Assembly (NCBI RefSeq): GCF_001708965.1
Contig: NZ_LVJW01000006.1
Span: 558,001 to 622,000, forward strand
From: Candidatus Thiodiazotropha endoloripes
GTDB taxonomy: Bacteria; Pseudomonadota; Gammaproteobacteria; Chromatiales; Chromatiaceae
DNA length: 64,000 nt
Direction: 5' to 3'
Shown here: one piece after another, positions 18,740 through 28,892 of the stretch
Numbering within the stretch: position 1 is the stretch's first letter
How the letters are laid out: the number at the start of each line of letters is the position of its first letter
Notes under the pieces: model-generated
What the model was told of the DNA's origin: nothing
Database searches by the model: none
What the model saw: only the letters and a program-made list of their open reading frames with translations
Made by a program: the position numbers and the translations under genes

Positions 18740-20070
18740 TGGGCTGGCTCAGAATCGGACTCAATGATCTGCTTTTTTACCTGCTGATGCTGGCGATCCT
18801 GGTTCTGCTGGCCTGGCTGAGTGGCCGCTATGATAACCAGTGGGACTGGACACATCAGGGCAGCAACAGCCTGAGCCCGGTCAGTATCGATATCGTGCAA
18901 CGTATCCCCGGTCCGCTGACAGTCACTGCCTATGTACCGGAAACGACCAAAATCCGCGATCAGCTGACACGCTTCATTGCTCGCTATCAGCATCTGAAAT
19001 CCGATATCGAGCTCTCTTTTATAGATCCCTTGCGCCACCCGGATCAGACTCGCCGACAGGGCATCAGTCTCTCCGGTGAGGTAGTGCTCAACTACAACAA
19101 CCGGGAAGAGCGGATCCAACGACTGGATGAGGAGCAGTTCACCAACGCCCTGTTGCGACTCTCCCAAACCCATACCCGCTGGATCGCCGGGCTCACCGGT
19201 CATGGTGAGCGGGACCTGCTGGGACAGGCCAATCATGACCTGGGTGATTTCGGCAACGCTCTAAAGCAGCAGGGGTATCAGGTCATCAGCATCGACCTGG
19301 CAACCACCCCGACACCGCCAGACAATACTTCCCTGCTGATCATCCCCTCACCTCAGAGGCCCCTGCTGGAAGTGGAAATTTCCCGCTTGAGAGCCTATGC
19401 GGCTGATGGGGGCAATCTACTGTTGCTGAGCGAACCGGAGAGCCGTACCGGGGACTTACTGATGCGGCAGCTGACAGGCATCAAACAGTTACCGGGTACC
19501 ATTGTCGACGCCAATGTCAAAGAGCTCGGGATCGACAATCCGGCAATTGCACTGGTCCCCAGATATCCGGATCACAAGGCCACACGGGCATTCAATCTGT
19601 TGACCCTGTTTCCCCAGGCCGCAGCCCTGGTGATACCCGAGCAGAGTATGTGGTCGGTGGTACCGCTGCTGAAGACCCTGGATCAGAGCTGGAACGAAAC
19701 CGGCGCCCTGCAGGGGGATATCGAGCGAAATCCTCTCGCTGGAGAAGAGGCGGGACCTTTGATCCTGGGGGTGGCGCTGACCCGGCAGGTCAACGAGCAG
19801 CAACAACGCATCATGGTGATTGGCGACGGTGATTTTCTGTCCAACAGTTTTCTCAGCAATGCGGGCAACCAGGATCTGGGGTTGACCCTCAGCCGCTGGC
19901 TGGTGGGTGATGACAAGCTGGTTGGCATCCCGGTCAAGCAGGCCAACGACCGGGAATTACACTTGTCGAATCTGGCCATCGGGGTGATTGGCATCGGCAC
20001 ACTGATTGTTGCACCACTGCTACTGCTGACGTTTGGCGGCTTGATGGTGTGGCGCCGAAACCGGGCCTGA
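18739..20070 (+). CDS. GldG family ABC-associated protein
   Basis: A 443-residue protein with one N-terminal transmembrane helix (about residues 10-28) and one near the C-terminus (about 410-435), enclosing a large periplasmic domain. This is the layout of the GldG/ABC_transp_aux family: PGPLTVTAYVPE, the glutamine-amidotransferase-like DGGNLLLLSEPE and GDGDFLSNSFL are recognisable. The start overlaps the permease stop by one base. Family members stabilise the ATPase-permease pair; their biochemical role is unknown. Confidence 0.85.
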   Translation: MGWLRIGLNDLLFYLLMLAILVLLAWLSGRYDNQWDWTHQGSNSLSPVSIDIVQRIPGPLTVTAYVPETTKIRDQLTRFIARYQHLKSDIELSFIDPLRHPDQTRRQGISLSGEVVLNYNNREERIQRLDEEQFTNALLRLSQTHTRWIAGLTGHGERDLLGQANHDLGDFGNALKQQGYQVISIDLATTPTPPDNTSLLIIPSPQRPLLEVEISRLRAYAADGGNLLLLSEPESRTGDLLMRQLTGIKQLPGTIVDANVKELGIDNPAIALVPRYPDHKATRAFNLLTLFPQAAALVIPEQSMWSVVPLLKTLDQSWNETGALQGDIERNPLAGEEAGPLILGVALTRQVNEQQQRIMVIGDGDFLSNSFLSNAGNQDLGLTLSRWLVGDDKLVGIPVKQANDRELHLSNLAIGVIGIGTLIVAPLLLLTFGGLMVWRRNRA

Positions 20071-20086
20071 GGCATAGTGGCCAAGC

Positions 20087-20563
20087 ATGTCCCATAAGCT
20101 GCGTGTCAATCTGATCCTGATGGTGATTATCAGCCTGCTGGCCCTGCTGGTATGGCAATCCCAGCCTGAATCCATGCCACCACTCAGTAAACTTTTCCCA
20201 GCAGAGATCCACAGTATCACCATCCGAACCGGTACAAACAATCTAATCATGGGACTTGAGCAAGACCAATGGATGATTGATGGTCAACCGGCACTTGCCT
20301 CACGCATCGAGCAGCTGCTGACGATCAGTCAGACCGCCAGTCTCAACCGATTTCCCGCCCCGCCGGACCTCACCCCTTTCGGCCTGGAGAATCCCGCTAT
20401 CGTGCTGCTGCTCAACCAGGAGCGATTTTCCTTTGGTGATATCGACCCACTCAATGGTTGGCGCTATGTGCTGCACAACGGGGTGGTTCACCTGATCGGC
20501 AATGGCTACCACCACCATCTGACAGCCCCGCTTGAGGCCTGGTTGGAGCAACCCGGTGCCTGA
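20087..20563 (+). CDS. DUF4340 domain protein
   Basis: A 158-residue protein with a single N-terminal transmembrane anchor (LILMVIISLLALLVWQS). The periplasmic portion carries the DUF4340 pattern: IHSITIRTG, ASRIEQLLTISQTASLNRF, FGLENPAIVLLL and FGDIDPLNGWRYV. DUF4340 proteins regularly accompany GldG-type operons and this one is 16 bases after gldG. It is short for the family and probably holds a single copy of the repeat unit. Its 3' end overlaps the mutM start by 8 bases, linking the exporter operon to a repair gene. Confidence 0.8.
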   Translation: MSHKLRVNLILMVIISLLALLVWQSQPESMPPLSKLFPAEIHSITIRTGTNNLIMGLEQDQWMIDGQPALASRIEQLLTISQTASLNRFPAPPDLTPFGLENPAIVLLLNQERFSFGDIDPLNGWRYVLHNGVVHLIGNGYHHHLTAPLEAWLEQPGA

Positions 20564-21371
20564 ACTGCCTGAAGTCGAGACCACCTGCCGGGGTATTGCG
20601 CCGCACATCACCGGGAAAAAGGTGAAACAGGTGGTGATTCGCCAGCCTCGCCTACGCTGGCCGATACCCACCGACCTGCCCCAGCAACTGAAGGGACGCA
20701 AACTGCTCAATGTAAGCCGGCGGGGTAAGTATCTACTGCTGACCTTCCACCATGGCACCCTGATCATCCATCTGGGCATGTCCGGCAGTCTGAGGATCCT
20801 CACTCCGGAAAGCACCGTTCAAAAACACGACCATTTCGACCTCCAGGTAAGCAGTGGCAAACTGCTCAGGCTGAGAGACCCACGGCGCTTCGGCGCGGTA
20901 CTGTGGACCGATCAACCCCCATCCCAGCACCCTCTGATCGCTCACCTGGGGCCTGAGCCATTGGAGGAGGGCTTCAACACCGCCTATCTGCACGAACAGG
21001 GGCAACGCCGGCGGGTAGCCATTAAACAGTTGATTATGGACAGTAAGATTGTGGTCGGGGTTGGAAATATCTATGCCAGCGAATCCCTCTTCAAATCGGC
21101 CATTCACCCCACCAGACCAAGCAACAGAATCTCCGAATCCCGCTATGGGAAGCTGGTCGAGGCGATCAAAGAGACCCTGACTGCGGCAATCGCCCAGGGC
21201 GGCACCACCCTGCGGGATTTCCAGCGGGAGGACGGCGAACCGGGCTATTTCGCCCAGCAGCTCCAGGTCTATGGCAAAACCGATCAAGCCTGCCCCAGAT
21301 GCGACTCGCCGATCCGCCAGAAAACCATCGCACAACGCTCCACATTCTATTGCGCGGCATGTCAGCGTTGA
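20556..21371 (+). CDS. mutM: Formamidopyrimidine-DNA glycosylase MutM
   Basis: Removes 8-oxoguanine and formamidopyrimidines from DNA and cuts the abasic site. The real start is GTG at 20556, so that after Met removal the protein begins with the catalytic proline followed by Glu (PELPEVETTCRG); an upstream ATG at 20532 would bury that proline and is rejected. It has 271 residues, the family norm. Visible are the HLGMSGSLR strand, VVGVGNIYASESLF and the C-terminal zinc finger CPRC...CAAC with 16 residues between the cysteine pairs. It is the last gene of the Gld-like operon, overlapping the DUF4340 gene by 8 bases. Confidence 0.95.
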   Translation: MPELPEVETTCRGIAPHITGKKVKQVVIRQPRLRWPIPTDLPQQLKGRKLLNVSRRGKYLLLTFHHGTLIIHLGMSGSLRILTPESTVQKHDHFDLQVSSGKLLRLRDPRRFGAVLWTDQPPSQHPLIAHLGPEPLEEGFNTAYLHEQGQRRRVAIKQLIMDSKIVVGVGNIYASESLFKSAIHPTRPSNRISESRYGKLVEAIKETLTAAIAQGGTTLRDFQREDGEPGYFAQQLQVYGKTDQACPRCDSPIRQKTIAQRSTFYCAACQR

Positions 21372-21438
21372 GCGCCCCCATTGATTTATCCTGACCACTC
21401 ATCTAGCATGCGCTGGTTTGTTTCAACCGACACCAGCA

Positions 21439-22407
21439 ATGGATATTAAAGCTCTACGCCAACTCATCGCCGACGACATGGATGCTGTAGACAAGCTGAT
21501 CATTCAACAGCTGAAGTCCGATGTGGTGCTGATCAATCAGATTGGCGCCTATATCGTCCACAGTGGTGGCAAGCGCCTGCGCCCGATGATCGTGCTCCTG
21601 GCAGCACGGGCCTGTGGCTATGCTGGCTCCAAACATATCAACCTGGCCGCCATCATCGAATTCATCCATACCGCGACCCTGCTTCACGATGATGTGGTGG
21701 ATGGCTCAGATCTACGCCGCAACCGGGAGACGGCCAACGCGGTCTGGGGCAATGAAGCCAGCGTACTGGTAGGGGATTTTCTCTACTCCCGCTCCTTCGA
21801 AATGATGGTGGAAGTGGGTCAGATGCCGGTTATGGATATCCTCTCCCACGCCACCAACCGAATCGCTGAAGGTGAAGTGTTGCAGTTGCTGAATGTGCAT
21901 AATCCGGAGACCAGCGAAGCTGAGTACATGGAAGTGATCAAACGCAAAACCGCCACCCTGTTCGAGGCTGGATCCCGCCTGGGCGGCGTGGTGACTGAAA
22001 TCTCCGTGCAACAGCAGCAGGCCCTGGCTGACTACGGCCTTCACCTGGGAATCGCCTTTCAATTGGTGGACGACGCCCTGGACTATCACTCGAGTAACGA
22101 AGAGATCGGCAAGAATGTCGGCGATGATCTGGCTGAGGGTAAACCCACCCTACCGCTGATCCAGGCCATGAAAAAGTCGGATCAGCAGCAGCGCCAACGG
22201 CTGGCCACAATCATCGAAAATGGTGGCCTGGAAGAGATCGATTTCGTTCTGCAGGCGATACACAACAGTGATGCAATCAGCTACACCCAGCAGCTTGCCC
22301 AACAACATGCCGAGCTGGCCAAACAGGCATTGAACCATCTACCTGACAGCGATTACCGTCTGGCACTGGCGGATCTTGCTGATTACTCTGTCGCCAGAAC
22401 CCATTGA
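21439..22407 (+). CDS. ispB: Octaprenyl diphosphate synthase IspB
   Basis: Makes the polyprenyl side chain of ubiquinone/menaquinone by chain elongation of farnesyl diphosphate. The 322-residue protein has the first aspartate-rich motif DDVVDGSDLRR (about residue 82), the second DDALDY (about 210) and GGKRLRP near residue 42. The ATG at 21439 is preferred over an upstream TTG at 21418, as MDIKALRQLIADDMDAVD matches typical IspB starts. It follows mutM by 67 bases and may be cotranscribed; tRNA-Pro follows. Confidence 0.93.
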   Translation: MDIKALRQLIADDMDAVDKLIIQQLKSDVVLINQIGAYIVHSGGKRLRPMIVLLAARACGYAGSKHINLAAIIEFIHTATLLHDDVVDGSDLRRNRETANAVWGNEASVLVGDFLYSRSFEMMVEVGQMPVMDILSHATNRIAEGEVLQLLNVHNPETSEAEYMEVIKRKTATLFEAGSRLGGVVTEISVQQQQALADYGLHLGIAFQLVDDALDYHSSNEEIGKNVGDDLAEGKPTLPLIQAMKKSDQQQRQRLATIIENGGLEEIDFVLQAIHNSDAISYTQQLAQQHAELAKQALNHLPDSDYRLALADLADYSVARTH

Positions 22408-22476
22408 ACCAGCCTATCGATTCCGCTAACATCAGCTGCTTGCTGTATCGGTTTGAGAATCGATCGGTTCAAGCAT

Positions 22477-22553
22477 CGGGGTGTAGCTCAGCCTGGTAGA
22501 GCACTGTCTTCGGGAGGCAGGGGCCGGAGGTTCGAATCCTCTCACCCCGACCA
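22477..22553 (+). tRNA. tRNA-Pro (CGG)
   Basis: Seventy-seven bases that fold as a full cloverleaf: acceptor CGGGGTG/CACCCCG, D stem GCTC/GAGC, anticodon stem CTGTC/GGCAG (one mismatch, T-G type) with loop TTCGGGA giving anticodon CGG, T arm GGAGG-TTCGAAT-CCTCT and an encoded CCA end. The C1-G72 pair is the proline identity feature. It reads CCG codons. It stands alone between ispB and a small exported protein gene. Confidence 0.97.
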
Positions 22554-22670
22554 GTCACGCAACCACTGTCCTGTGGTCACGCTTATTACTGAAAAATCGA
22601 TTCATCACGCCAAACAGATTCAAACGGTCACTTGCCAACTGATAACACCGGGTTGATAGTCCACAAATAC

Positions 22671-22701
22671 ATAAAGCGGGTGGAGAAATCCCCACCCTCG
22701 C
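22671..22701 (-). terminator. Terminator of the small exported protein gene
   Basis: Read on the minus strand, AGCGAGGGTGG pairs with CCACCCGCT around a loop of about eight bases, with a TTTAT tail. It begins just after the stop of the gene at 22708. Confidence 0.5.
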
Positions 22702-22707
22702 TCTCAT

Positions 22708-22983
22708 TTACCAATAAAGCGGTACACCAACATCGATCAGAATGCTGCCATAACCCTCATCAAGACCACCCTGCGGCTTGGCGACGGATTTTGCATAGCC
22801 CTTGCCTGAATGGAGTATCGAACTACCATAATTATCACCGATCCCGGGCTGTACAGCGGTCGGCAGTTTTGTCGATTCAGGTAGGCCATCATAAAGGTCA
22901 TGATTCTCTCCGGTTACATCAAAAGCACCGGCATAGAGATTGGTTGATAAGATCATTGCTGCAGTGATTGCCAAGGTTTTCAT
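22708..22983 (-). CDS. Small exported hypothetical protein
   Basis: A 91-residue protein starting MKTLAITAAMILSTNLYAGA, a clear signal peptide, with an AGGAGAG site just upstream of the ATG at 22983. The mature part of about 72 residues is rich in Gly, Asp, Tyr and Pro (ENHDLYDGLPEST, QGGLDEGYGS) and ends VPLYW. It has no cysteines. The frame continues upstream to 23022 but the ribosome site favours 22983. I do not recognise a family; similar small tyrosine/glycine-rich periplasmic proteins occur in proteobacteria. Good start signal, signal peptide and own terminator argue it is real. Confidence 0.65.
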   Translation of the reverse strand: MKTLAITAAMILSTNLYAGAFDVTGENHDLYDGLPESTKLPTAVQPGIGDNYGSSILHSGKGYAKSVAKPQGGLDEGYGSILIDVGVPLYW

Positions 22984-23242
22984 ATCGCTCTCCTCACAAG
23001 TTTTAAACTGATAACATTTCATACTGTGTTCAGTTTTATTTACGGACAGTTGGGGAGAGTGGATTCAATCAGGGTGAACTTTTTTATTGCCAACCGGGAC
23101 AAACAGCTCGACATATCTGCCACATTAAGATTGATGGGCATGAATTTACTCTTCTCGACCTGTCAATTGATACGCCGTTTACGAAGCTGTCGAACGAATT
23201 ACCATTAGAGATATCTTCAGCAGTTTTGAGGAGTGCGAATCT

Positions 23243-23872
23243 TTGATCAGTCTGACCACTGCCTATGCATTTATCACGGTATCCTTTGTATTGTGCCTGG
23301 CACCGGGTCCCGATAATATCTTTGTCCTGACACAGTCAGCGCTTTATGGCAGAGTTAAAGGTTATCTGGTGACTTTAGGCCTCTGCACCGGTCTGATCGT
23401 ACACTCACTGGTGGTTGCACTTGGCTTCGCCGCACTGTTGAAAACCTCGCCGATTGCCATCACTCTGTTAAAAGTCATCGGTGCCGGTTATCTCAGTTAT
23501 CTTGGCTGGCTCTCCCTGAATGCAGCACAAAACAGCCTGACCAGTAGTGAGAGCGTCAGCCTCTCTCCACTTCAGCTTTATCGACGCGGAATTATCATGA
23601 ATGTCACCAACCCCAAGGTGACCATCTTTTTTCTCGCTTTCCTGCCCCAGTTCACCAATCCGCAGCAGGGCCAGGCGGCACAACAGATCATGCTGCTCGG
23701 TTCACTCTTTATTCTGATCACCTTTGTGACATTCGGCGTCATCGCCTTTCTTGCCGGCAGCCTGGGCAGCTGGCTCAATCAATCCCCCAAGGCACAGCAA
23801 TACCTCAATCGGATTGCAGGCCTGGTATTTATTGCCCTTGCACTGAATCTGCTTTTCAGTGATATCGGTTGA
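23243..23872 (+). CDS. LysE family amino-acid exporter
   Basis: A 209-residue membrane protein with about six hydrophobic helices. The N-terminal motif CLAPGPDNIFVLTQSALYGR and the central NVTNPKVTIFFLAFLPQF are hallmarks of the LysE/RhtB translocator family, which exports amino acids such as homoserine, threonine or lysine. The start is TTG at 23243, supported by GAGGAG at 23228-23233, nine bases upstream; no in-frame ATG lies nearby. Substrate cannot be told from sequence. It is convergent with tex, only 31 bases between stops. Confidence 0.9.
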   Translation: MISLTTAYAFITVSFVLCLAPGPDNIFVLTQSALYGRVKGYLVTLGLCTGLIVHSLVVALGFAALLKTSPIAITLLKVIGAGYLSYLGWLSLNAAQNSLTSSESVSLSPLQLYRRGIIMNVTNPKVTIFFLAFLPQFTNPQQGQAAQQIMLLGSLFILITFVTFGVIAFLAGSLGSWLNQSPKAQQYLNRIAGLVFIALALNLLFSDIG

Positions 23873-23903
23873 GTACTCAGTAGTTAAACAGTAAGAGTCC
23901 TTT

Positions 23904-26213
23904 TCAAACCTTACCCAGTTTGGCGAAAGCTGCCGCCATCGCGCCTCTTGGTGCCTGTGATGGTCTCTTCTTTGCGCTTGGGGTGTGCTGGCGTTTCTCG
24001 GTTCTGCTGCTTTTACTGCGCTCACTGCGTGATGCGTTTGCATCATCAGTTAAGCGCATGGACAGCGCAATTCGTTTACACGGGATATCCACATCCATGA
24101 CTTTGACCTTCACCAGATCCCCTGCCTTGACAACTTCACGGGTATCATTGACAAACTTATCGGAGAGTGCGGAGATGTGCACCAGGCCATCCTGGTGTAC
24201 CCCAATATCGACAAAGGCACCAAAGTTGGTGACATTGGTCACCACCCCTTCGAGAACCATGCCGCTTTTAAGATCCTGCAGATTTTCCACACCCTCTTTA
24301 AAGGTCGCCGTTTTGAATTCGGGCCTTGGGTCCCTACCCGGTTTCTCCAGTTCGCGAATGATATCCTCCACCGTGGGTTGACCGAATGTGTCATCGGTAA
24401 AATCCCTGGCAGAGAGTTTATTCAAAAATGGTGAATCACCAATCAATGCTGAGATCTCTCGCCCGGTCCTGGCCAGAATGCGCTCAACCACCGGATAGGC
24501 TTCCGGGTGCACGGCAGAGGCATCGAGGGGATTGGTTCCATTCATGATGCGCAGAAATCCTGCGCACTGCTCAAAGGCTTTCTCACCGATGCGAGGTACT
24601 TTGAGAATTGCTTTACGTTCGGCGAATGCACCATGCTGATCGCGAAACTTCACCACATTGTCCGCCATCAGGGTGGAGAGACCAGCCACCCGGTTCAACA
24701 ATGGCGCTGAAGCCGTATTGATATCCACACCGACTGCGTTCACACAATCCTCGACCACTGCATCCAGCTGACGGGCCAGCCTGGACTGGGAGACATCATG
24801 CTGATACTGCCCCACACCGATCGATTTGGGTTCGATCTTCACCAGCTCGGCCAGAGGATCCTGAAGACGCCGGGCGATTGAGACCGCGCCACGTAAAGAG
24901 ACATCCATCTCGGGAAACTCCTGTGCGGCAGATTCGGAGGCCGAATAGACCGATGCACCCGCCTCACTGACCATCACTTTCGTCAGTCGTAATTGCGGAT
25001 GCTGTTTGATCAGGTCCGCAACCAGGCGATCGGTCTCACGGGAGGCGGTTCCGTTACCGATACTGACCAGCTCCACTTTGAATTTTGCTGCCAGATCCGC
25101 CAATGTTTTCAACGACTCCTGCCAGCGTTTTTTCGGCACATGAGGATAGATGGTTGCGGTCTCCACCACCTTTCCAGTGCTGTCGATCACCGCAACTTTG
25201 ACACCGGTTCTCAAGCCGGGATCCAATCCAATGCTGGCACGGGGACCTGCGGGCGAGGCGAGTAACAGGTCATGCAGGTTTCGGGCAAATACCTTGATCG
25301 CCTCCTCTTCAGCTGCCTCGCGCAGACGGGTTTTCAAATTGTTATCCAGATGGGTAAAGATCTTGATCCGCCAGGCCCAACGCACGACACCTTTCAGCCA
25401 TTCATCAGCAGGCCGCCCCTCGTCATGCAGCCCCATCTGGCGGGCAATCATCCGTTCCGCCACACCCATCTCTGCAGCTTTCAATCCGTCATCTTCGGGC
25501 AACACCAACTCCAGGCTGAGGACCCCCTCCTGGCGCCCCCTGAACAGGGCCAGTGCACGATGTGACGGGATTTTGTTGATCATCTCGGCGTAGTCGAAGT
25601 AGTCAGAGAACTTAGCGCCCTCCTTCTCCTTGCCCTCAACCAGTTTTGAGGTGAGCTCAGCGAACTCCCAGAGATGCTGCCGAAGTCTACCCACCAGTTC
25701 CGCATCCTCGGCAAACTGTTCCATGAGTATCTGTTTGGCCCCATCCAGCGCAGCATCGGTATCCGCCACACCTTTCTCTTCATTCAGATAGGCCTCCGCC
25801 GCTTGCTGGGGATGTAAACCGGGATCATTCAACAAGGCTTCGGCCAACGGTGCCAAACCCGCCTCACGGGCAATCTGCGCTTTGGTACGCCGTTTTGGCT
25901 TGTAGGGGAGATAGAGATCTTCCAATCGGGTTTTGGTATCTGCCGCCAACAGGGACGTTTTCAGTTGATCGGTCAGTTTGCCCTGCTCCTGGACCGATTT
26001 CAGTACCGCTTCACGTCGCTCTTCCAGTTCATTCAGATAGCTCAGACGCTCCACTAAATGGCGTAGCTGAGTATCATCGAGACCACCGGTCACCTCTTTG
26101 CGGTAGCGTGCAATGAAGGGGACGGTCGCCCCCTCGTCGAGCAAGCCGACCACCGCATCGACCTGGTTGATTCGTATACTCAGTTCATCTGCAATACGTT
26201 GTGAAATTGACAT
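23904..26213 (-). CDS. tex: Tex family RNA-binding transcription accessory protein
   Basis: A 769-residue Tex protein, the bacterial relative of Spt6. In order: N-terminal helical region ([18 protein letters not shown] at about residues 30-47), a YqgF/RNase H-like domain ([20 protein letters not shown], about 325), helix-hairpin-helix repeats ([19 protein letters not shown], about 500) and a C-terminal S1 domain ([19 protein letters not shown], about 650). The last 50 residues are a basic, Ser/Arg/Lys-rich tail. Tex binds nucleic acid and influences transcription of toxin and other genes in some species; its precise role is unsettled. Monocistronic by spacing. Confidence 0.94.
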   Translation of the reverse strand: MSISQRIADELSIRINQVDAVVGLLDEGATVPFIARYRKEVTGGLDDTQLRHLVERLSYLNELEERREAVLKSVQEQGKLTDQLKTSLLAADTKTRLEDLYLPYKPKRRTKAQIAREAGLAPLAEALLNDPGLHPQQAAEAYLNEEKGVADTDAALDGAKQILMEQFAEDAELVGRLRQHLWEFAELTSKLVEGKEKEGAKFSDYFDYAEMINKIPSHRALALFRGRQEGVLSLELVLPEDDGLKAAEMGVAERMIARQMGLHDEGRPADEWLKGVVRWAWRIKIFTHLDNNLKTRLREAAEEEAIKVFARNLHDLLLASPAGPRASIGLDPGLRTGVKVAVIDSTGKVVETATIYPHVPKKRWQESLKTLADLAAKFKVELVSIGNGTASRETDRLVADLIKQHPQLRLTKVMVSEAGASVYSASESAAQEFPEMDVSLRGAVSIARRLQDPLAELVKIEPKSIGVGQYQHDVSQSRLARQLDAVVEDCVNAVGVDINTASAPLLNRVAGLSTLMADNVVKFRDQHGAFAERKAILKVPRIGEKAFEQCAGFLRIMNGTNPLDASAVHPEAYPVVERILARTGREISALIGDSPFLNKLSARDFTDDTFGQPTVEDIIRELEKPGRDPRPEFKTATFKEGVENLQDLKSGMVLEGVVTNVTNFGAFVDIGVHQDGLVHISALSDKFVNDTREVVKAGDLVKVKVMDVDIPCKRIALSMRLTDDANASRSERSKSSRTEKRQHTPSAKKRPSQAPRGAMAAAFAKLGKV

Positions 26214-26440
26214 CTAACATCCTGGCTGAAATGGAGCGAGGCCGGGATAGTAACAAAGCCGATAGAGAGGTGAAATATTGACTTTCTGAAAAACCGGAGG
26301 CTGTTACGCAATCTTGATCCGATCCGCAAATCGTCTGCACTCATACGCAGCAACCCAGCCTGCAGTGATGCTTCTTGCTTACCACTACCCGGCGTTGTAA
26401 CGCCTGATGCAAGCCCGCCGGTTAAACGATTTAATCACCG

Positions 26441-27148
26441 TCAATAGTGCCGAAGCTTGAACGGCACATCCAGACCCTGTCGCATCAGATCCATGCCCAC
26501 ACCCGACTGATATTTAAAAGCGCCTGAGAACATACTCTGCATCTGTCGCACCAGCCCGTCCATGAGATCCAGCGGGTTGTAGACCGGGGGCACCCATGAT
26601 GGCGCCGGCAGGGTGGCTTCAGCGATCATGACACCTTCGTCATAGCGAAAGACGGCCTCTTTACACACCTTCAGAACCAGCTGTTTTATCTCCTGGTTAT
26701 ACGCAAGACACTCGAAACGGAAACGTTTGATTCCCCGTTCGAGGGCTGCCGAGACCAACCGTTCCAGTAACAGTTGACCCAACCCTTGCCCCTGCATGGA
26801 GTCGGCTACCGTCAGACCGACTTCCGCCGTTTCCGCATCACCCGCCAGGCGAATGAAGCGGCCAATCGCTACCCCTTCTGTTTCATTTCCCGACTCATCG
26901 AGCAGTACCATGCCCAGGGCGAAGTGGTCCATCTGGTCCACTTCTGTGAAGTAAGCCAGCTCCTGCTGTGAGAGAGATCGCTTCTCTGCCATGAACCGAC
27001 GTAGGCGGGATTCGTCTGAAAGTGAATCAAATCCCTGCTGCAGTAACGCCTTATCATTGGCTTTAATCAAACGTAATACGATCCGCCGGGCACCTTCCAG
27101 GACCACTATCTCGCGGAATGAATCGTTAAATTTCAATACATTAACCAT
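26441..27148 (-). CDS. GNAT family N-acetyltransferase
   Basis: A 235-residue protein. Residues about 17-170 form a GNAT domain with the acetyl-CoA loop DSMQGQGLGQLLLERLV (motif A) after the beta-strand AEVGLTV. The C-terminal 60 residues (PAPSWVPPVYNPLDLMDG onward) are not part of the GNAT fold and have no recognisable domain. I choose the ATG at 27148 (MVNVLKFNDSF); the frame is open upstream to 27217. The domain resembles the GNAT part of the protein acetyltransferase Pat, but there is no CoA-ligase part. Substrate unknown. Stand-alone gene. Confidence 0.75.
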   Translation of the reverse strand: MVNVLKFNDSFREIVVLEGARRIVLRLIKANDKALLQQGFDSLSDESRLRRFMAEKRSLSQQELAYFTEVDQMDHFALGMVLLDESGNETEGVAIGRFIRLAGDAETAEVGLTVADSMQGQGLGQLLLERLVSAALERGIKRFRFECLAYNQEIKQLVLKVCKEAVFRYDEGVMIAEATLPAPSWVPPVYNPLDLMDGLVRQMQSMFSGAFKYQSGVGMDLMRQGLDVPFKLRHY

Positions 27149-27438
27149 AAATACACCATTCCATAATCTACCAGCTACAGTCGAGCGCAAAACAAAAAAA
27201 TTTGTGCACTGCAACATATGACTGCAGAAAATTCATGGGGTTCCCTTCACAGACCAGATTGAGTGGCGGTGGTGGTTGCGAGCGAATGCGGTGAAAAATC
27301 CGCTGAAGGTTAATTCAGTCGTGTTTTTTTCGGGCAGAGAGTTGAATGTCCGACTCTGGACAGGCTATTCGGGGAGCAGGAGAGGAGGTGTACCAGTCGG
27401 CGCCTCACAATGGAGGCGCCGTCCCGGTGGGATTGTGA

Positions 27439-28764
27439 TCAATCACCACGCCCGATGGCGTAGTAGCTGAATCCGGACTCTTTCATACGGGCTGGATCGT
27501 AGATATTACGGCCATCAAACACGACCGGTGCCGACAGTGCCTGCTTTATCTGCTCAAAGTCCGGGCTTCTGAAGACCTGCCATTCGGTGACCACGATCAG
27601 TGCGTCCGCACTCTCAAGGGTGCCTTCCTGGTTGTCGCAATAGACCAGATCGTCACGTTCACCGTAGATTCGACGGCACTCCTCCATGGCTTCAGGATCA
27701 AACACCCTTACGGTGGCGCCAGCCTCCCAGAGCGACTCCATCAGCACCCGACTCGAGGCTTCACGCATATCGTCCGTATTGGGTTTGAAAGAGAGTCCCC
27801 AGAGGGCGAAAGTCTTGCCTTTCACATCATCGGAATAGTGGCGCATGATCTTCTCAAACAGCACCCGTTTCTGGCGATAGTTGACCGCCTCGACCGCCGT
27901 CAGCAGCTGCGCATCGTAGCCAACCTCTTTGGCAGTACGTTCAAGCGCACTGACATCCTTGGGAAAACAGGAACCACCGTAACCGCAGCCAGGATAGATG
28001 AAGGCGTAGCCAATCCGGGTATCCGCACCGATGCCGTGACGAACCTGCTCGATATCGGCACCCAGACGTTCCGCCAGGTTGGACAGCTCATTCATGAAAC
28101 TGATCTTGGTGGCGAGGATCGCATTGGCCGCATATTTGGTCAGCTCTGCAGAGCGGATGTCCATCGCGATCAGACGGTCATGATTCCGATTGAACGGCAG
28201 ATAGAGGGCCCGCAGCAGCTCGGTGGTACGCGGATTGTCCGTACCGATGATGATCCGGTCCGGCTTCATGAAATCGTCCAGTGCGGCACCCTCTTTGAGG
28301 AATTCCGGATTTGATACCACATCGAACTCAACCTGCTTGCCTTTCGCCTGCATGGTCGATTCAATGCGTTCCCGTACTCTGTCCGCGGTGCCGACCGGCA
28401 CCGTGGATTTATCCACCACCACCCGATAGTCATCCATATGCTCGGCAATCGACTCGGCAACGGCCAGCACATACTGAAGATCGGCTGAACCATCCTCGTC
28501 CGGCGGGGTACCAACAGCGATAAATTGAAACAGACCGTGATCCACCGCTTTCGCAACATCGGTTGTAAAGCTGAGTCGACCAGCCTGAGCATTCCGCTCA
28601 ACCATTGCTTCAAGGCCGGGTTCGTAGATCGGGATCTCTCCCCGATTGAGCATGTCAATTTTGTTACTATCCACATCCATGCAGACAACATCATTGCCCA
28701 CCTCAGCCAGGCAGGCACCTGTGACCAAACCCACGTAGCCGGATCCAAATACGGTTACTTTCAT
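27439..28764 (-). CDS. ugd: UDP-glucose 6-dehydrogenase
   Basis: Oxidises UDP-glucose to UDP-glucuronate with two NAD+, a precursor for capsule, exopolysaccharide and modified lipid A. The 441-residue protein has the Rossmann motif [19 protein letters not shown] at residues 5-23, the catalytic-cysteine segment [13 protein letters not shown] (about residue 260) and the C-terminal NAD-domain stretch [18 protein letters not shown]. No other polysaccharide gene is adjacent, so which polymer it serves cannot be said; algC in this window could feed the same sugar pool. Confidence 0.94.
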   Translation of the reverse strand: MKVTVFGSGYVGLVTGACLAEVGNDVVCMDVDSNKIDMLNRGEIPIYEPGLEAMVERNAQAGRLSFTTDVAKAVDHGLFQFIAVGTPPDEDGSADLQYVLAVAESIAEHMDDYRVVVDKSTVPVGTADRVRERIESTMQAKGKQVEFDVVSNPEFLKEGAALDDFMKPDRIIIGTDNPRTTELLRALYLPFNRNHDRLIAMDIRSAELTKYAANAILATKISFMNELSNLAERLGADIEQVRHGIGADTRIGYAFIYPGCGYGGSCFPKDVSALERTAKEVGYDAQLLTAVEAVNYRQKRVLFEKIMRHYSDDVKGKTFALWGLSFKPNTDDMREASSRVLMESLWEAGATVRVFDPEAMEECRRIYGERDDLVYCDNQEGTLESADALIVVTEWQVFRSPDFEQIKQALSAPVVFDGRNIYDPARMKESGFSYYAIGRGD

Positions 28765-28892
28765 CGGTATCCCTTAATTAGTGAAAATTAACTGGCGGCA
28801 ATGATACTTGTTTGCGGTTTAGGAAACCACACCAGGCCCTCAATACCGAGGATTGGCGGTCTTTAAGCCCCACGGTGACTCAATATGTCGTA

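Noticed and set aside
20532-20555. Upstream ATG start for mutM
   Set aside because: Would place residues before the catalytic N-terminal proline; the GTG at 20556 is required for activity.
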